A stretch of DNA of 64,000 bases, taken from contig JALHQT010000001.1 in assembly GCA_022841825.1 (NCBI GenBank), forward strand, positions 930,001 to 994,000. Direction: 5' to 3'. Positions within the stretch are counted from its first letter, which is position 1; every line of letters begins with the position of its first letter. A program made the translations under genes and the position numbers. The stretch is from Anaerolineae bacterium (lineage in GTDB: Bacteria; Chloroflexota; Anaerolineae; Aggregatilineales; Phototrophicaceae). Of the stretch, positions 52,773 to 61,436 are shown in pieces. The notes under the pieces were generated by a model that was given only the letters and a program-made list of their open reading frames with translations, ran no database searches and was not told where the DNA came from.

Positions 52773-52981
52773 TACCCTGCCGTGCATGTCCCCTCCTTAG
52801 TTGCGGAAGGAACCAACCTCGATGCTTGGCGCGCCCCTTTCCGGCAGGATCGATCTCCGCTGGCATGGCAACGGTCAGCGCGCAATTATGAATTATTCCC
52901 TAAAATCTCACCACTCGCCTTGCCGAAAACTCGCTACAATCTTAGAGTTGTTGGGTTCAATTCGCCATCGTCAGCAAAACG

Positions 52982-53010
52982 TTGAGCGCGCGTTTGAATC
53001 TGGGTATACT
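52982..53010 (+). promoter_or_regulatory. Probable promoter of the Ser/Thr kinase gene
   Basis: TTGAGC (52982-52987) and TATACT (53005-53010) are 17 nt apart, about 70 nt before the GTG start. The rest of the 52773-53078 gap shows no further feature I can support. Confidence 0.55.
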
Positions 53011-53078
53011 CTGAGCGCGCAGCAAATGGACGTGCCTCTACCGCACACCTTCGACACGGGACAGGAAATTCGCCACTC

Positions 53079-55010
53079 GTGAGTACGCAACGATTCGGCA
53101 ACGGGAAATACGAGGTCATCGAGCGCCTGGGGCGAGGTGGCATGGCGGAGGTTTATCGCGCCCATCAGGGAAGCCTGGGGCGTGATGTCGCCATCAAGGT
53201 GCTGCATCCCTTCCTGGCAGATGACCCCGAATTCAAGATTCGCTTCCAGAAGGAAGCGCGGAACATCGCAAAACTGCGACACCCCAACATCGTCCAGGTG
53301 TACGATTTCGAAAATGACTCCGAGCAAGAAAACTACTACATGGTGATGGAGCTTGTCGATGGGCCAACGCTCAAAGAACTCCTGACCATGTATGCCGATC
53401 AGGGTAAGCTGATCTCCATCAGCGACACAGTGCGAATTATCCGCGAAGCGGCGAGCGCCCTGTCTTACGCACACAGCATGGGCATGATCCACCGTGATGT
53501 GAAGCCAGCGAACCTGATGCTCGACAGCAGTAATCGAGTCGTCCTGACGGACTTCGGCATCGCCAAAATCGTCACGGGCGTACAATTCACTGCCAGCGGC
53601 GGCATGGTGGGGACGCCAGCTTACATGTCACCTGAGCAAGGTCTGGGCGAGCAAGGTGACGAGCGAAGCGATCTCTACTCGCTGGGCGTCATCTTCTACC
53701 AAATGCTGACGGGCAAGCTCCCTTATGATGGTGACACGCCACTTGCTGTCATCCTCAAGCACCTGAACGACCCGGTCAAATCGCCGAAAGAACTCCGGCG
53801 CGAACTGCCGCAGGAACTCGACGATGCCGTAACCCAGTTGATGGCAAAAGAAGCCAGCGACCGCTACCAGACAGCAACCGAATTAATCGCCCATCTGGAT
53901 CGGTTTGAGCGTACGCACCAGAATATGGGTCTAGACATCCCCGGTGAAGCCAGTTACAGCCTCGACACCGACAACGAAGAACATGACACAAAAGCGCTGC
54001 CACGTGATGCGGCGCAGGACCGCCAGCAGACTCCCCTTACGGGAGCCAAGTTCCGCGCTGCGATGTCGCAGACCGGCGCGCTCCGCGCTTCTCGCCAGAA
54101 TGCAAGCGACGCATCGCGCGCTGCTCCGGAAGGACCCGCCGCGCCAACCTCTGCTCGACGCCGTCTGATTCCCGTCTGGCTGTGGCTTGTGCTGTCGATT
54201 CTGGTAGGCATCGGAATATATGCCCTCATCTGGGGCAGTGGAGATCGCATCCTCACGCTTCTGGGCATCGCACCAACCGCAACAGTCGAAGTCCTGATTG
54301 CCCCAACGGCATCTGATCAACCTTCCGTCACACCCGCTGCGCCTTCGGCTACACCCGTGCAGCCATCGCCCTCCGCGACTTTGTCGCCAACGCCATCTCC
54401 GACGCAACCGACCCAGACTCCGGTCGTGATCATCATCCGCGAAACCGCGCCGCCGACGGCAACTGCAACCGCATCCCCAACCACGCTGCCCCCAACAAGC
54501 ACTGCGACGGCGACCCGTCGCCCCCCCACCGTTACACCGAGCATAACCTTTACACCCTCGATTACGCCGACAGCAACGACGAATTTCAGCGAGACACAGA
54601 CCGCCATCGCCAACATCGCCATCGTTCAGACCGCGACCGCCAGTGCCTGCGACTGGGAATACACCGAGGTATCGCGGCGTTTGGTGGTCAATGGCGTGCA
54701 AATCAATGATGGATTTGTCCCCGCAGGTTCACCCTTTGTCCTGGAGATCGTGCTGCGCAATACCGGCAATTGCCCCTGGGAAATCAATTCGACTTTTCGC
54801 TTCCGCGAGGGCGAGTTCTTCGACAGCGCCCAGCCATTCATCCGTATTCAAAACCAGGTGCGCCAGGGAACGACCTATACCATTCGCTTTGAAGGCATCG
54901 CGCCGATGGAAAACGATGAGCAAACCGGGCTTTGGGAACTGCGCACGGCGGGGAATCTGCCGATTGGGCAGGAACCGATCAGCATTACAGTGCGTGTGTT
55001 TGGAGCATAG
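53079..55010 (+). CDS. Membrane Ser/Thr protein kinase with extracellular NBR1-like Ig domain
   Basis: This 643-residue protein starts at a GTG behind AGGAA. The kinase domain (about residues 10-275) has LGRGGMAEVYRAHQ, the ATP Lys in DVAIKVLHP (K40), HRDVKPANLM (138-147), TDFGIAK and GTPAYMSPEQ. A basic juxtamembrane stretch leads to one membrane helix (about 363-385, LIPVWLWLVLSILVGIGIYAL). Outside is a long Thr/Pro/Ser linker (about 400-505), then a C-terminal beta domain (about 522-643) with LRNTGNCPWEINSTFRF, typical of the NBR1-like Ig fold. PASTA repeats, usual in this kinase class, are absent. The outer domain may sense envelope or matrix; the HD-domain gene follows after 5 nt. Confidence 0.92.
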   Translation: MSTQRFGNGKYEVIERLGRGGMAEVYRAHQGSLGRDVAIKVLHPFLADDPEFKIRFQKEARNIAKLRHPNIVQVYDFENDSEQENYYMVMELVDGPTLKELLTMYADQGKLISISDTVRIIREAASALSYAHSMGMIHRDVKPANLMLDSSNRVVLTDFGIAKIVTGVQFTASGGMVGTPAYMSPEQGLGEQGDERSDLYSLGVIFYQMLTGKLPYDGDTPLAVILKHLNDPVKSPKELRRELPQELDDAVTQLMAKEASDRYQTATELIAHLDRFERTHQNMGLDIPGEASYSLDTDNEEHDTKALPRDAAQDRQQTPLTGAKFRAAMSQTGALRASRQNASDASRAAPEGPAAPTSARRRLIPVWLWLVLSILVGIGIYALIWGSGDRILTLLGIAPTATVEVLIAPTASDQPSVTPAAPSATPVQPSPSATLSPTPSPTQPTQTPVVIIIRETAPPTATATASPTTLPPTSTATATRRPPTVTPSITFTPSITPTATTNFSETQTAIANIAIVQTATASACDWEYTEVSRRLVVNGVQINDGFVPAGSPFVLEIVLRNTGNCPWEINSTFRFREGEFFDSAQPFIRIQNQVRQGTTYTIRFEGIAPMENDEQTGLWELRTAGNLPIGQEPISITVRVFGA

Positions 55011-55015
55011 AACCG

Positions 55016-55582
55016 ATGAATCGTGATCATGCCTGGCAGATCGTCTGCGAGTTCGTTCAATCGGACAGTCTCCGAAAACATATGCTCTCGGTCGAATGTG
55101 CGATGCGCGCGTATGCGATGCATTACGGCGAGGACGTCGAGTCGTGGGGGCTTGTTGGTCTGCTGCACGATTTCGACTGGGAAGTCCATCCTACGCTTGA
55201 GCAGCATCCAATGGACGGTGCCCCTATCCTGCGCGAACGTGGACTGAATGAGGAGGACATTCGTACCATCCTCAGTCATGGACCCTTTGGCGCAGATGAC
55301 CGTGTCACCCTGCGCGACAAGGCATTGTTTGCGGTAGATGAACTCACAGGGCTGATCACCGCCGCAGCGCTGGTGAGACCATCTAAGAATGTACGTGACG
55401 TGGAAGTTCAATCGATTCGCAAGAAGTGGAAAGACAAGGCTTTTGCGCGCGGCGTGAATCGCGAAGATGTGGAACAGGGTGCAGCACTACTGGGAGTCGA
55501 CCTCTGGGATTTTCATGTCCCGCTCGTGCTCAAAGCCATGCAGGACAACGCAGAGACGCTCGGAATTGCCGGCAGCGCCTAA
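55016..55582 (+). CDS. HD-domain phosphohydrolase-like protein
   Basis: The ATG at 55016 with GGAGCA upstream gives 188 residues. The HD-domain pattern is visible as KHMLSVECAMRAYA (first His), GLLHDFDWEVHP (the HD pair), then EQHPMDGAPIL and ILSHGPFGADD with further metal-binding His and Asp. Such proteins hydrolyse phosphate or phosphodiester bonds in nucleotides; the substrate is not evident. It lies 5 nt after the kinase gene and is probably co-transcribed. It ends 11 nt before the stop of the convergent MBL gene. Confidence 0.85.
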   Translation: MNRDHAWQIVCEFVQSDSLRKHMLSVECAMRAYAMHYGEDVESWGLVGLLHDFDWEVHPTLEQHPMDGAPILRERGLNEEDIRTILSHGPFGADDRVTLRDKALFAVDELTGLITAAALVRPSKNVRDVEVQSIRKKWKDKAFARGVNREDVEQGAALLGVDLWDFHVPLVLKAMQDNAETLGIAGSA

Positions 55583-55593
55583 GAGCGACGAAC

Positions 55594-56226
55594 TTACTTG
55601 ATCGCCAGTGCTGCATCGGGAAGAGCAACGCTGGCGACATCCCCGACCTCACGCACCAGACGCTGCGCGTCTAACCGCGTTGCGCCGCTGACCGCAGAAC
55701 CCCAATTAAACGGGATGACCCAACGCGGGCGCATCTTACGAACGACTTCCGCAGCTTCTGTGACGTTCAGCGTCCCGCGACCATCGATAGGAAGCAGTGC
55801 GATGTCGGGGTTAATTCGATCCATTTCGGGGATGATCTGCGTATCCCCTGCGTAATAGATGTCGAAGTAATTCAGCGAGATGATAAATCCCAGCCCCCCA
55901 TCTTCGAGAGGGTGACGCGGATCGGACGAGGAATACGCGGGAACCGCCTTCACACATGCACGTCCCAACGTCAGACTTTGCCAGGGGCGAAGCACCTGTA
56001 CTCGGGGTAGACTGCGGGCGATACGGTCATTTCCAATGATGATGGTCTTTGCGTGGCACAGCTTTTCGACATCCGCGGGAGAAAAATGGTCGTGATGGTC
56101 GTGACTCAGTAGAATCAGGTCTGCGGGTTGGTCTGTTCGCGGAATTCTCCGAGGGTTGATGAAAATGCGAGGCACGGTATCGATGGCGAAGCTGCCATGA
56201 CCAAACCATTGGATTTTTTCCAGCAT
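55594..56226 (-). CDS. Metallo-beta-lactamase-fold hydrolase (UlaG-like)
   Basis: The ATG at 56226 has GAGGT 8 nt upstream and gives about 210 residues; in-frame ATGs at 56241 and 56265 are alternatives. The fold shows IQWFGHGSFAID at the start, the zinc motif LLSHDHHDHF (HxHxDH type), an Asp in YYAGDTQIIPEM and PFNWGSAVSG near the end, where the usual His is not obvious. This resembles the UlaG-like L-ascorbate-6-phosphate lactonase and uncharacterised MBL groups. The natural substrate is unknown. The gene is monocistronic and divergent from the AAA ATPase gene. Confidence 0.87.
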   Translation of the reverse strand: MLEKIQWFGHGSFAIDTVPRIFINPRRIPRTDQPADLILLSHDHHDHFSPADVEKLCHAKTIIIGNDRIARSLPRVQVLRPWQSLTLGRACVKAVPAYSSSDPRHPLEDGGLGFIISLNYFDIYYAGDTQIIPEMDRINPDIALLPIDGRGTLNVTEAAEVVRKMRPRWVIPFNWGSAVSGATRLDAQRLVREVGDVASVALPDAALAIK

Positions 56227-56463
56227 TTCCGCAGACCTCATACTCATTAAACTCGCCGTGACCAATTACGAATTCTGCACCTATTGAACGCAACTTTAGT
56301 GCGCGTATAGTGTTTAGACAAGTTCTATAACCAGATTCAAACGCTATTTCACCGACATTGTGCCATTTGTCACACCCAGCGAAATCTTCCGCCGCGCGAA
56401 CAAGAGCATCGTGCTACAATTTGTACACAACTTCGCTGATGGCGACATAAGAGGCATGGTTTT

Positions 56464-57834
56464 ATGAGTGACCGACCGGGAAATTCAAACCCTAAACTTC
56501 AGTCGATCCGCAATCTCGGCGCCAACCCGCCGCGCCAGACAAGCGATTTGAGCACCAGCGGCACCTGGTCCCCGCCACCTCTGCAAACCCTTGACGACAC
56601 AGGGCTTAACCTGCTCATGGTCGCGGAGTTGGTGCTCAAAGTGCTGTACTTTGGTGGCTATCTGGCAGGGCATGCCATCGCCGAAATCGTGAAGCTGCCG
56701 TTCACCGGTGTTCTTGACGGCGTGATGGACTTTCTCAAACGCGAAAAGTACGTCGAAGTCCGAGGCTCTGGCGGTCTCGGCGAGGCGGGTTACCAGTTCG
56801 TGTTGTCCTCGCTCGGCGTCGCCAAAGCACGCGAAGCCATCGAACGCTCCCAGTACGCAGGTTCCGCGCCCGTCACCCTCAATCAGTACATCGCCGCAAT
56901 GCGCGAGCAAAACCGCGAAAAGATCACGGTTCACGAAGAAGACATGCGCCAGATCATGCGCAACATGGTCGTGAATGAAGATATGCTGGGTCGCATCGGT
57001 CCGGCAGTCAATTCTGGCAAGTCAATCTTTCTTTATGGTCCCCCCGGCAACGGTAAGACCACCATCGCCGAAACCGTCGGGCGCGTGATCCTTGGCAAGG
57101 ATATGTATATTCCGTACGCGATTGACGTTGATGGGCAAGTCATCCGGATCTTTGACGGCGTCAATCATGAAGTGGTCGATGACGGTTCGCAGCGGATGCG
57201 CTTTGGCACCGGTCTTTCGAGCGACCCACGCTGGATCAAGATCAAGCGCCCGGTCATCATGGTCGGTGGTGAACTCACGCTTCAGGGGCTTGATCTCGTT
57301 TACGACTCGACGAACAAATACTACGAAGCGCCTTTCCAGGTCAAGGCGAACGGTGGCATGTTCCTGATTGACGACTTCGGTCGCCAGCAGGTACGACCCC
57401 GCGACCTACTCAACCGCTGGATCGTCCCGCTCGAAAAAGGCGTGGACTTCCTGACGCTGGCAACCGGACGCAAGATCGAGCTACCGTTCTATGTCATGAT
57501 TGTCTTCTCCACCAACCTGGAGCCGCGCGACCTGGTCGATGAGGCGTTCCTCCGCCGTATCCGCCACAAAATTGAGGTCGGCGACCCCACCTACGACCAG
57601 TTCCGCGAAATCTTCAAGCGCGTGTGCGAGGCAAAAGGCATCAAATACGACGAGCAGGGCTTGGCTTACCTGCTGAAAGAATGGTATATCAAACATGAGC
57701 GACCGCTGCGCTCAGTCCATCCGCGCGACATTCTGACGCAGCTGCTCGACATCGCAGTCTACCTGAATCGCCCCCCCGTCCTCACCAAAGACCTGATTGA
57801 TCGAGCGGCGGCGAGCTATTTCGTCCGCCTGTAA
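56464..57834 (+). CDS. AAA ATPase with N-terminal helical and winged-helix-like region
   Basis: This 456-residue protein has AGAGG before the ATG. Residues 1-45 are low-complexity and polar. About 45-125 form a helical, winged-helix-like unit (LMVAELVLKVLYFGGYLAGH, then DFLKREKYVEVRGSGGLGE). About 150-420 form an AAA ATPase: Walker A LYGPPGNGKTTIAETVG, Walker B GGMFLIDDFGRQQ, sensor 1 IVFSTNLEPRDLVDEAFLRRI. The Walker B ends in Asp-Asp rather than Asp-Glu. Its role is unknown; MoxR- or secretion-type motors are possible. A hairpin terminator follows it. Confidence 0.85.
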   Translation: MSDRPGNSNPKLQSIRNLGANPPRQTSDLSTSGTWSPPPLQTLDDTGLNLLMVAELVLKVLYFGGYLAGHAIAEIVKLPFTGVLDGVMDFLKREKYVEVRGSGGLGEAGYQFVLSSLGVAKAREAIERSQYAGSAPVTLNQYIAAMREQNREKITVHEEDMRQIMRNMVVNEDMLGRIGPAVNSGKSIFLYGPPGNGKTTIAETVGRVILGKDMYIPYAIDVDGQVIRIFDGVNHEVVDDGSQRMRFGTGLSSDPRWIKIKRPVIMVGGELTLQGLDLVYDSTNKYYEAPFQVKANGGMFLIDDFGRQQVRPRDLLNRWIVPLEKGVDFLTLATGRKIELPFYVMIVFSTNLEPRDLVDEAFLRRIRHKIEVGDPTYDQFREIFKRVCEAKGIKYDEQGLAYLLKEWYIKHERPLRSVHPRDILTQLLDIAVYLNRPPVLTKDLIDRAAASYFVRL

Positions 57835-57851
57835 TGCCAACCGTCAACATG

Positions 57852-57876
57852 CTGAGGGATGTGCGGCATCCCTCAG
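57852..57876 (+). terminator. Hairpin after the AAA ATPase gene
   Basis: A perfect 10-bp stem (57852-57861 with 57867-57876, loop TGCGG) lies 18 nt after the stop codon. No T run follows, so termination is probable but not certain. Confidence 0.6.
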
Positions 57877-57960
57877 TCAGCGACAATTTCGCGGTTGACC
57901 GCAGATGATCCTACTGGCAGAATCTCTCCAATCGAGAAGAAACGACGCAGGCAAGAGACC

Positions 57961-58584
57961 ATGATTTGGGCACTTGCGGCGATAATTCTGGCGGTTATAG
58001 TCCTGATGGCATCAAACCCAAGCAAAGTCCCCTGGCTCAACAAAATGCGGCGACTTCAAACTGGCAGCGCCATGATCGATTGGATGGCACCCGATGGAGT
58101 CGTCAACAAGGTCAAGACCGACTACCTTGTCGCCATGGAATGGATGCAATCCAGCCCCGTAATGCCATTTCCTCATCATTGGCGAAGCGCGCCGGATTAT
58201 CTTTCAGGCGCGTTTCTGTGTCGCTATCAGCAGGTCCTTATCCGTCAACGCAGCGAGCGAGATCGACTGTTCTACGGCGTCCTGCGCGCCGACCATGACG
58301 TCAACATTCAGGGCTTTTCTGCCGACGGGGGGCGGTGCTGGCTCATCGACCACCAAAGTGGTCGCAGGATAGCAACCTACAAATGTGATACACACGAGCG
58401 GATCATGACTCAGGATATGGGTGATGGTGCCGTTGTCATGCAAATGCGCTACGATGGCGAGCATCACCGCTGGAAGATCGAAGCCCTCGTTCAGGAGCTG
58501 CCGACCGGCTGGGACAGGCGGAGAAAGCTGTCGCTGAGTCCGGAACACACCCCACTCCCGCGCCCACTGGGGCGCGACTCATAG
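57961..58584 (+). CDS. Membrane-anchored protein of unknown function
   Basis: The ATG at 57961 gives 207 residues starting with a hydrophobic segment (MIWALAAIILAVIVLMAS) that is either a signal anchor or an uncleaved signal. The rest is soluble and mixed alpha/beta, with IDWMAPDGVVNKVKTDYLVA and a later QDMGDGAVVMQMRYDGEHHRWKI section. I do not recognise a family. A longer frame from 57859 includes the upstream terminator hairpin and is rejected. The next gene (epimerase) starts 20 nt downstream, so the two are likely co-transcribed. Confidence 0.65.
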   Translation: MIWALAAIILAVIVLMASNPSKVPWLNKMRRLQTGSAMIDWMAPDGVVNKVKTDYLVAMEWMQSSPVMPFPHHWRSAPDYLSGAFLCRYQQVLIRQRSERDRLFYGVLRADHDVNIQGFSADGGRCWLIDHQSGRRIATYKCDTHERIMTQDMGDGAVVMQMRYDGEHHRWKIEALVQELPTGWDRRRKLSLSPEHTPLPRPLGRDS

Positions 58585-58604
58585 CGTCGGCGAAGCCCAG
58601 ACCG

Positions 58605-59570
58605 TTGGACACCGTCTTCGTCACGGGCGGCACAGGCTTTCTTGGGCATCATCTGCTGCCCGCGCTCGTCGCCCGTGGTCTGCGCGTGCGCGCGCTCGTC
58701 CGACACCCCGACCAGCACCCCTGGGTGCAGTCACTCCCCGTCGAAATCGTGCAGGGCGATATCCTCGATACCACAGCATTGAAGCGCGGGATGCAAGGCG
58801 CGGACGCAGTCATTCATGCGGCGGGTATGTTTCGCTTCTGGGGCACCGACTCCGAGTTCGAGCGAGTCAACCTCGGCGGAACGCAAGCGGTTGTCGAGAC
58901 CGCAAGCGCGGTACGATGCCCACGCCTGATACACATCTCCACAATCTATCTCATCGGGCAGCCTCCACCTGACCGCATGATCGACGAAAAGTACCCCCCA
59001 AGCCCCGTCGAACCGTATCAGCGCAGCAAGCTCGCCGCAGAACAGACTGTCCTCCAGCAAACCCATACGCCAGCCATCGTGCTTCGCCCTGGCGCATTTT
59101 ACGGACCAGGCAGCGACTATGCCTTTAATCGTCTGTTCTTTCACGACCCGATGCGTGGCTTGATCATGCAGCTCAACGGCGGACGATACATCATCCTACC
59201 CGTCTTCGTCCCCGATGTCGCCCAGGCTGCGATATCGGCACTGGCGCAAGGCACGCCAGGAGAGATCTACCACATCTGCGACGACCCGATTAATCATCGC
59301 GATGCCTATGACATTGTCTGCCGCGAGGCGAAGCTGTGGTTCCCGCGCCTCGTTTTGCCCGATTGGGCTGGGTTGGCGGCATCCCACTTTTTAGAGACAT
59401 TGGCGCAGATCACACGCCGCGAACCATTCTACCCGCTGAACCTTCGTTCCTATGTGTATAATTACTGGCGTGTATCCCATGAAAAAGCAGCGCGCGATCT
59501 GGGTTTCGTTCCTACACCTTTTTCTGAAGGTGCCCGGCAAACGATTGCCTGGTATCGTTCGCGGCGTTGA
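58605..59570 (+). CDS. NAD-dependent epimerase/dehydratase (extended SDR)
   Basis: This 321-residue extended short-chain dehydrogenase starts at a TTG (58605) because no ATG precedes the nucleotide-binding motif TVFVTGGTGFLGHHLLPAL. The catalytic Ser lies in LIHISTIYLIG and the Tyr-x3-Lys in EPYQRSKLAAEQ; VLRPGAFYGPGSDYAFN follows. These enzymes act on nucleotide sugars, sterols or dihydroflavonol-like substrates; the substrate is not set by the sequence. The stop overlaps a possible upstream TTG of the obg gene, showing a compact operon. Confidence 0.9.
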   Translation: MDTVFVTGGTGFLGHHLLPALVARGLRVRALVRHPDQHPWVQSLPVEIVQGDILDTTALKRGMQGADAVIHAAGMFRFWGTDSEFERVNLGGTQAVVETASAVRCPRLIHISTIYLIGQPPPDRMIDEKYPPSPVEPYQRSKLAAEQTVLQQTHTPAIVLRPGAFYGPGSDYAFNRLFFHDPMRGLIMQLNGGRYIILPVFVPDVAQAAISALAQGTPGEIYHICDDPINHRDAYDIVCREAKLWFPRLVLPDWAGLAASHFLETLAQITRREPFYPLNLRSYVYNYWRVSHEKAARDLGFVPTPFSEGARQTIAWYRSRR

Positions 59571-59584
59571 TCGAAAGCGAAAGC

Positions 59585-60844
59585 ATGCTCGATAAAGTCA
59601 AGATTTTCGTCGAAAGTGGCGCAGGCGGAAACGGCACAGTCGCCTTCCGACGCGAGAAGTATGTCCCCAAGGGGGGTCCGGCAGGTGGCGATGGCGGACG
59701 GGGTGGCAATGTGATCCTCCGGGTCAATCCCGCGCTGAATACCCTCGCAAGCTTCAGCCGAAGAATCCATTTCAAAGCAGCGCGCGGCGACAACGGGATG
59801 GGGTCGAACAAGACCGGTTCCAGCGCCGACCATATCATCATTGACGTCCCACCGGGCACTGTCGTGCGCGACGCCGAGACCAATGAAGTTCTTGCTGACC
59901 TGGTGACCCCTGGCGAAACCATCGTCGTCGCCCCTGGCGGACGCGGAGGGCGCGGCAATCAACACTTTGCGAACTCTCGCAGGCAGGCACCCCGCATGGC
60001 GGAAAAAGGTGAACCGGGTGAGGAGCACTGGCTCTGGCTGGAACTCAAACTGATCGCTGATGTGGGTATCGTGGGCGTGCCGAACGCGGGCAAAAGCACG
60101 CTGCTGTCAGTCATCAGCAATGCCAAGCCCAAAATCGCCGACTATCCCTTCACGACTTTGGAGCCGAACCTCGGCGTCGTACTGTACGACGACCGCGATG
60201 TCGTCGTTGCCGATATTCCAGGCTTGGTCGAAGGAGCGAACCGCGGTGTTGGCTTGGGGCACTCCTTTCTTCGCCATGTCCAGCGCACCCGTCTGCTCAT
60301 CCACTTAATCAACGGGGCATCAGACAATCCACTGGCAGACTTCAACCAAATCAATGTCGAACTCACGCTGTTCGACGACCGTCTGAAGGAGCGCCCTCAG
60401 ATCGTCGTCTTCAACAAGATGGATTTGCCGGAAGCACAGGAACGTTGGCTGACGCTTGAGCCGGAGCTGCGCGCGCTGGGCTACGAGCCGATGGCGATCA
60501 GCGGTGCCACTCAACAGGGGGTGGATAAACTGCTTCAGCGAATGTTTGCGACACTGGACAGCCTGCCCAAATCCGTTCCCATCGTGGAGACGCCGGTCTA
60601 CATGTTGCCGGAGGAAGATGAAAAGGTCTTCTGGCTCGAACCGGAAGATGAGGGCATCTTCGTCGTACATGGTAAGCGCATCGAACGCGCGGCAGCGATG
60701 ACCTATTGGGAAAACGAAGAAGCGGTGATGCGCTTCCAACGCATTCTCGAAGCGCTCGGCATAACCTCTGCGCTGCGCGAAGCGGGCATTCAGGAAGGCG
60801 ACACGGTGCAGATCGGCAAGCATGAATTGGAATGGTCTGACTGA
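59585..60844 (+). CDS. obg: GTPase Obg (CgtA)
   Basis: The ATG at 59585 gives 419 residues; a TTG at 59567 is an alternative. The glycine-rich Obg fold is at the start (DKVKIFVESGAGGNGTVAFR, GGDGGRGGNVILRVN). The G domain has G1 VGVPNAGKSTLLS, G3 VVADIPGLVEGA and G4 VVFNKMDLPEA. The C-terminal OCT domain is present (about residues 340-419, ending VQIGKHELEWSD). Obg is an essential ribosome-assembly GTPase of the 50S subunit. It is followed by nadD, as in many bacteria. Confidence 0.97.
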   Translation: MLDKVKIFVESGAGGNGTVAFRREKYVPKGGPAGGDGGRGGNVILRVNPALNTLASFSRRIHFKAARGDNGMGSNKTGSSADHIIIDVPPGTVVRDAETNEVLADLVTPGETIVVAPGGRGGRGNQHFANSRRQAPRMAEKGEPGEEHWLWLELKLIADVGIVGVPNAGKSTLLSVISNAKPKIADYPFTTLEPNLGVVLYDDRDVVVADIPGLVEGANRGVGLGHSFLRHVQRTRLLIHLINGASDNPLADFNQINVELTLFDDRLKERPQIVVFNKMDLPEAQERWLTLEPELRALGYEPMAISGATQQGVDKLLQRMFATLDSLPKSVPIVETPVYMLPEEDEKVFWLEPEDEGIFVVHGKRIERAAAMTYWENEEAVMRFQRILEALGITSALREAGIQEGDTVQIGKHELEWSD

Positions 60845-60845
60845 A

Positions 60846-61436
60846 GTGAAGATCGGCATCCTCGGCGGCACGTTCGATCCGCCGCATATCGGACATCTCC
60901 TGCTGGCGGAGTTCGCACAGCACGCGCTCGACCTTGCGCAGGTCATCTTCGTGCCCGCAGGCGATCCGCCCCACAAGGACGCAACGCGCACCTCGGCAGT
61001 ACATCGCCTGGCGATGATCGAAATGGCAATTGCGGGTCGCCCAGACTGGGCGATCTCGCGCGTCGATCTCGACCGTCCGGGACCGCACTATACCGTCGAT
61101 ATGCTGCGTCTCCTCGCGTCGCACTATCCACAGGGAGATCTGTACTTCCTTATGGGCGGCGACTCATACCGCGATCTGCTCACCTGGAGTCGTCCCGCTG
61201 AACTCATCGAGATCTGCCAGATCGTGGTCATGCAGCGCCCGGCTGTGGACATTTATCCCGACATGCACGCCGCCGCGCTGCCCGGGCTGGCAGAACGCAG
61301 CCGATTTATCGATGCGCCCCTGATCGGCGTATCCTCGACCGATGTGGTGCGCTGGCTCCGAAGGCATGCGCCTGCTGCCCGCCTGCTGCCTCCGGGCGTA
61401 CACGATTACATCCAGGCACATGGGTTGTACAAATGA
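60846..61436 (+). CDS. nadD: Nicotinate-nucleotide adenylyltransferase
   Basis: A GTG at 60846, right after the obg stop, gives 196 residues starting VKIGILGGTFDPPHIGHLLL, the family's usual start. An ATG at 60822 overlapping obg is the alternative and adds eight residues. The nucleotidyltransferase motif GGTFDPPHIGH holds the catalytic His pair. DLYFLMGGDSYRDLLTW and the ISSTxxR-like GVSSTDVVRWLRR are also seen. The enzyme makes deamido-NAD from nicotinate mononucleotide and ATP in NAD synthesis. Its stop overlaps the next start by 4 nt. Confidence 0.95.
   Translation: MKIGILGGTFDPPHIGHLLLAEFAQHALDLAQVIFVPAGDPPHKDATRTSAVHRLAMIEMAIAGRPDWAISRVDLDRPGPHYTVDMLRLLASHYPQGDLYFLMGGDSYRDLLTWSRPAELIEICQIVVMQRPAVDIYPDMHAAALPGLAERSRFIDAPLIGVSSTDVVRWLRRHAPAARLLPPGVHDYIQAHGLYK

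Noticed and set aside
52940-52980. tRNA-like GGTTCAATTC segment
   Set aside because: The T-loop-like string is not accompanied by acceptor, D or anticodon stems at the right spacing.
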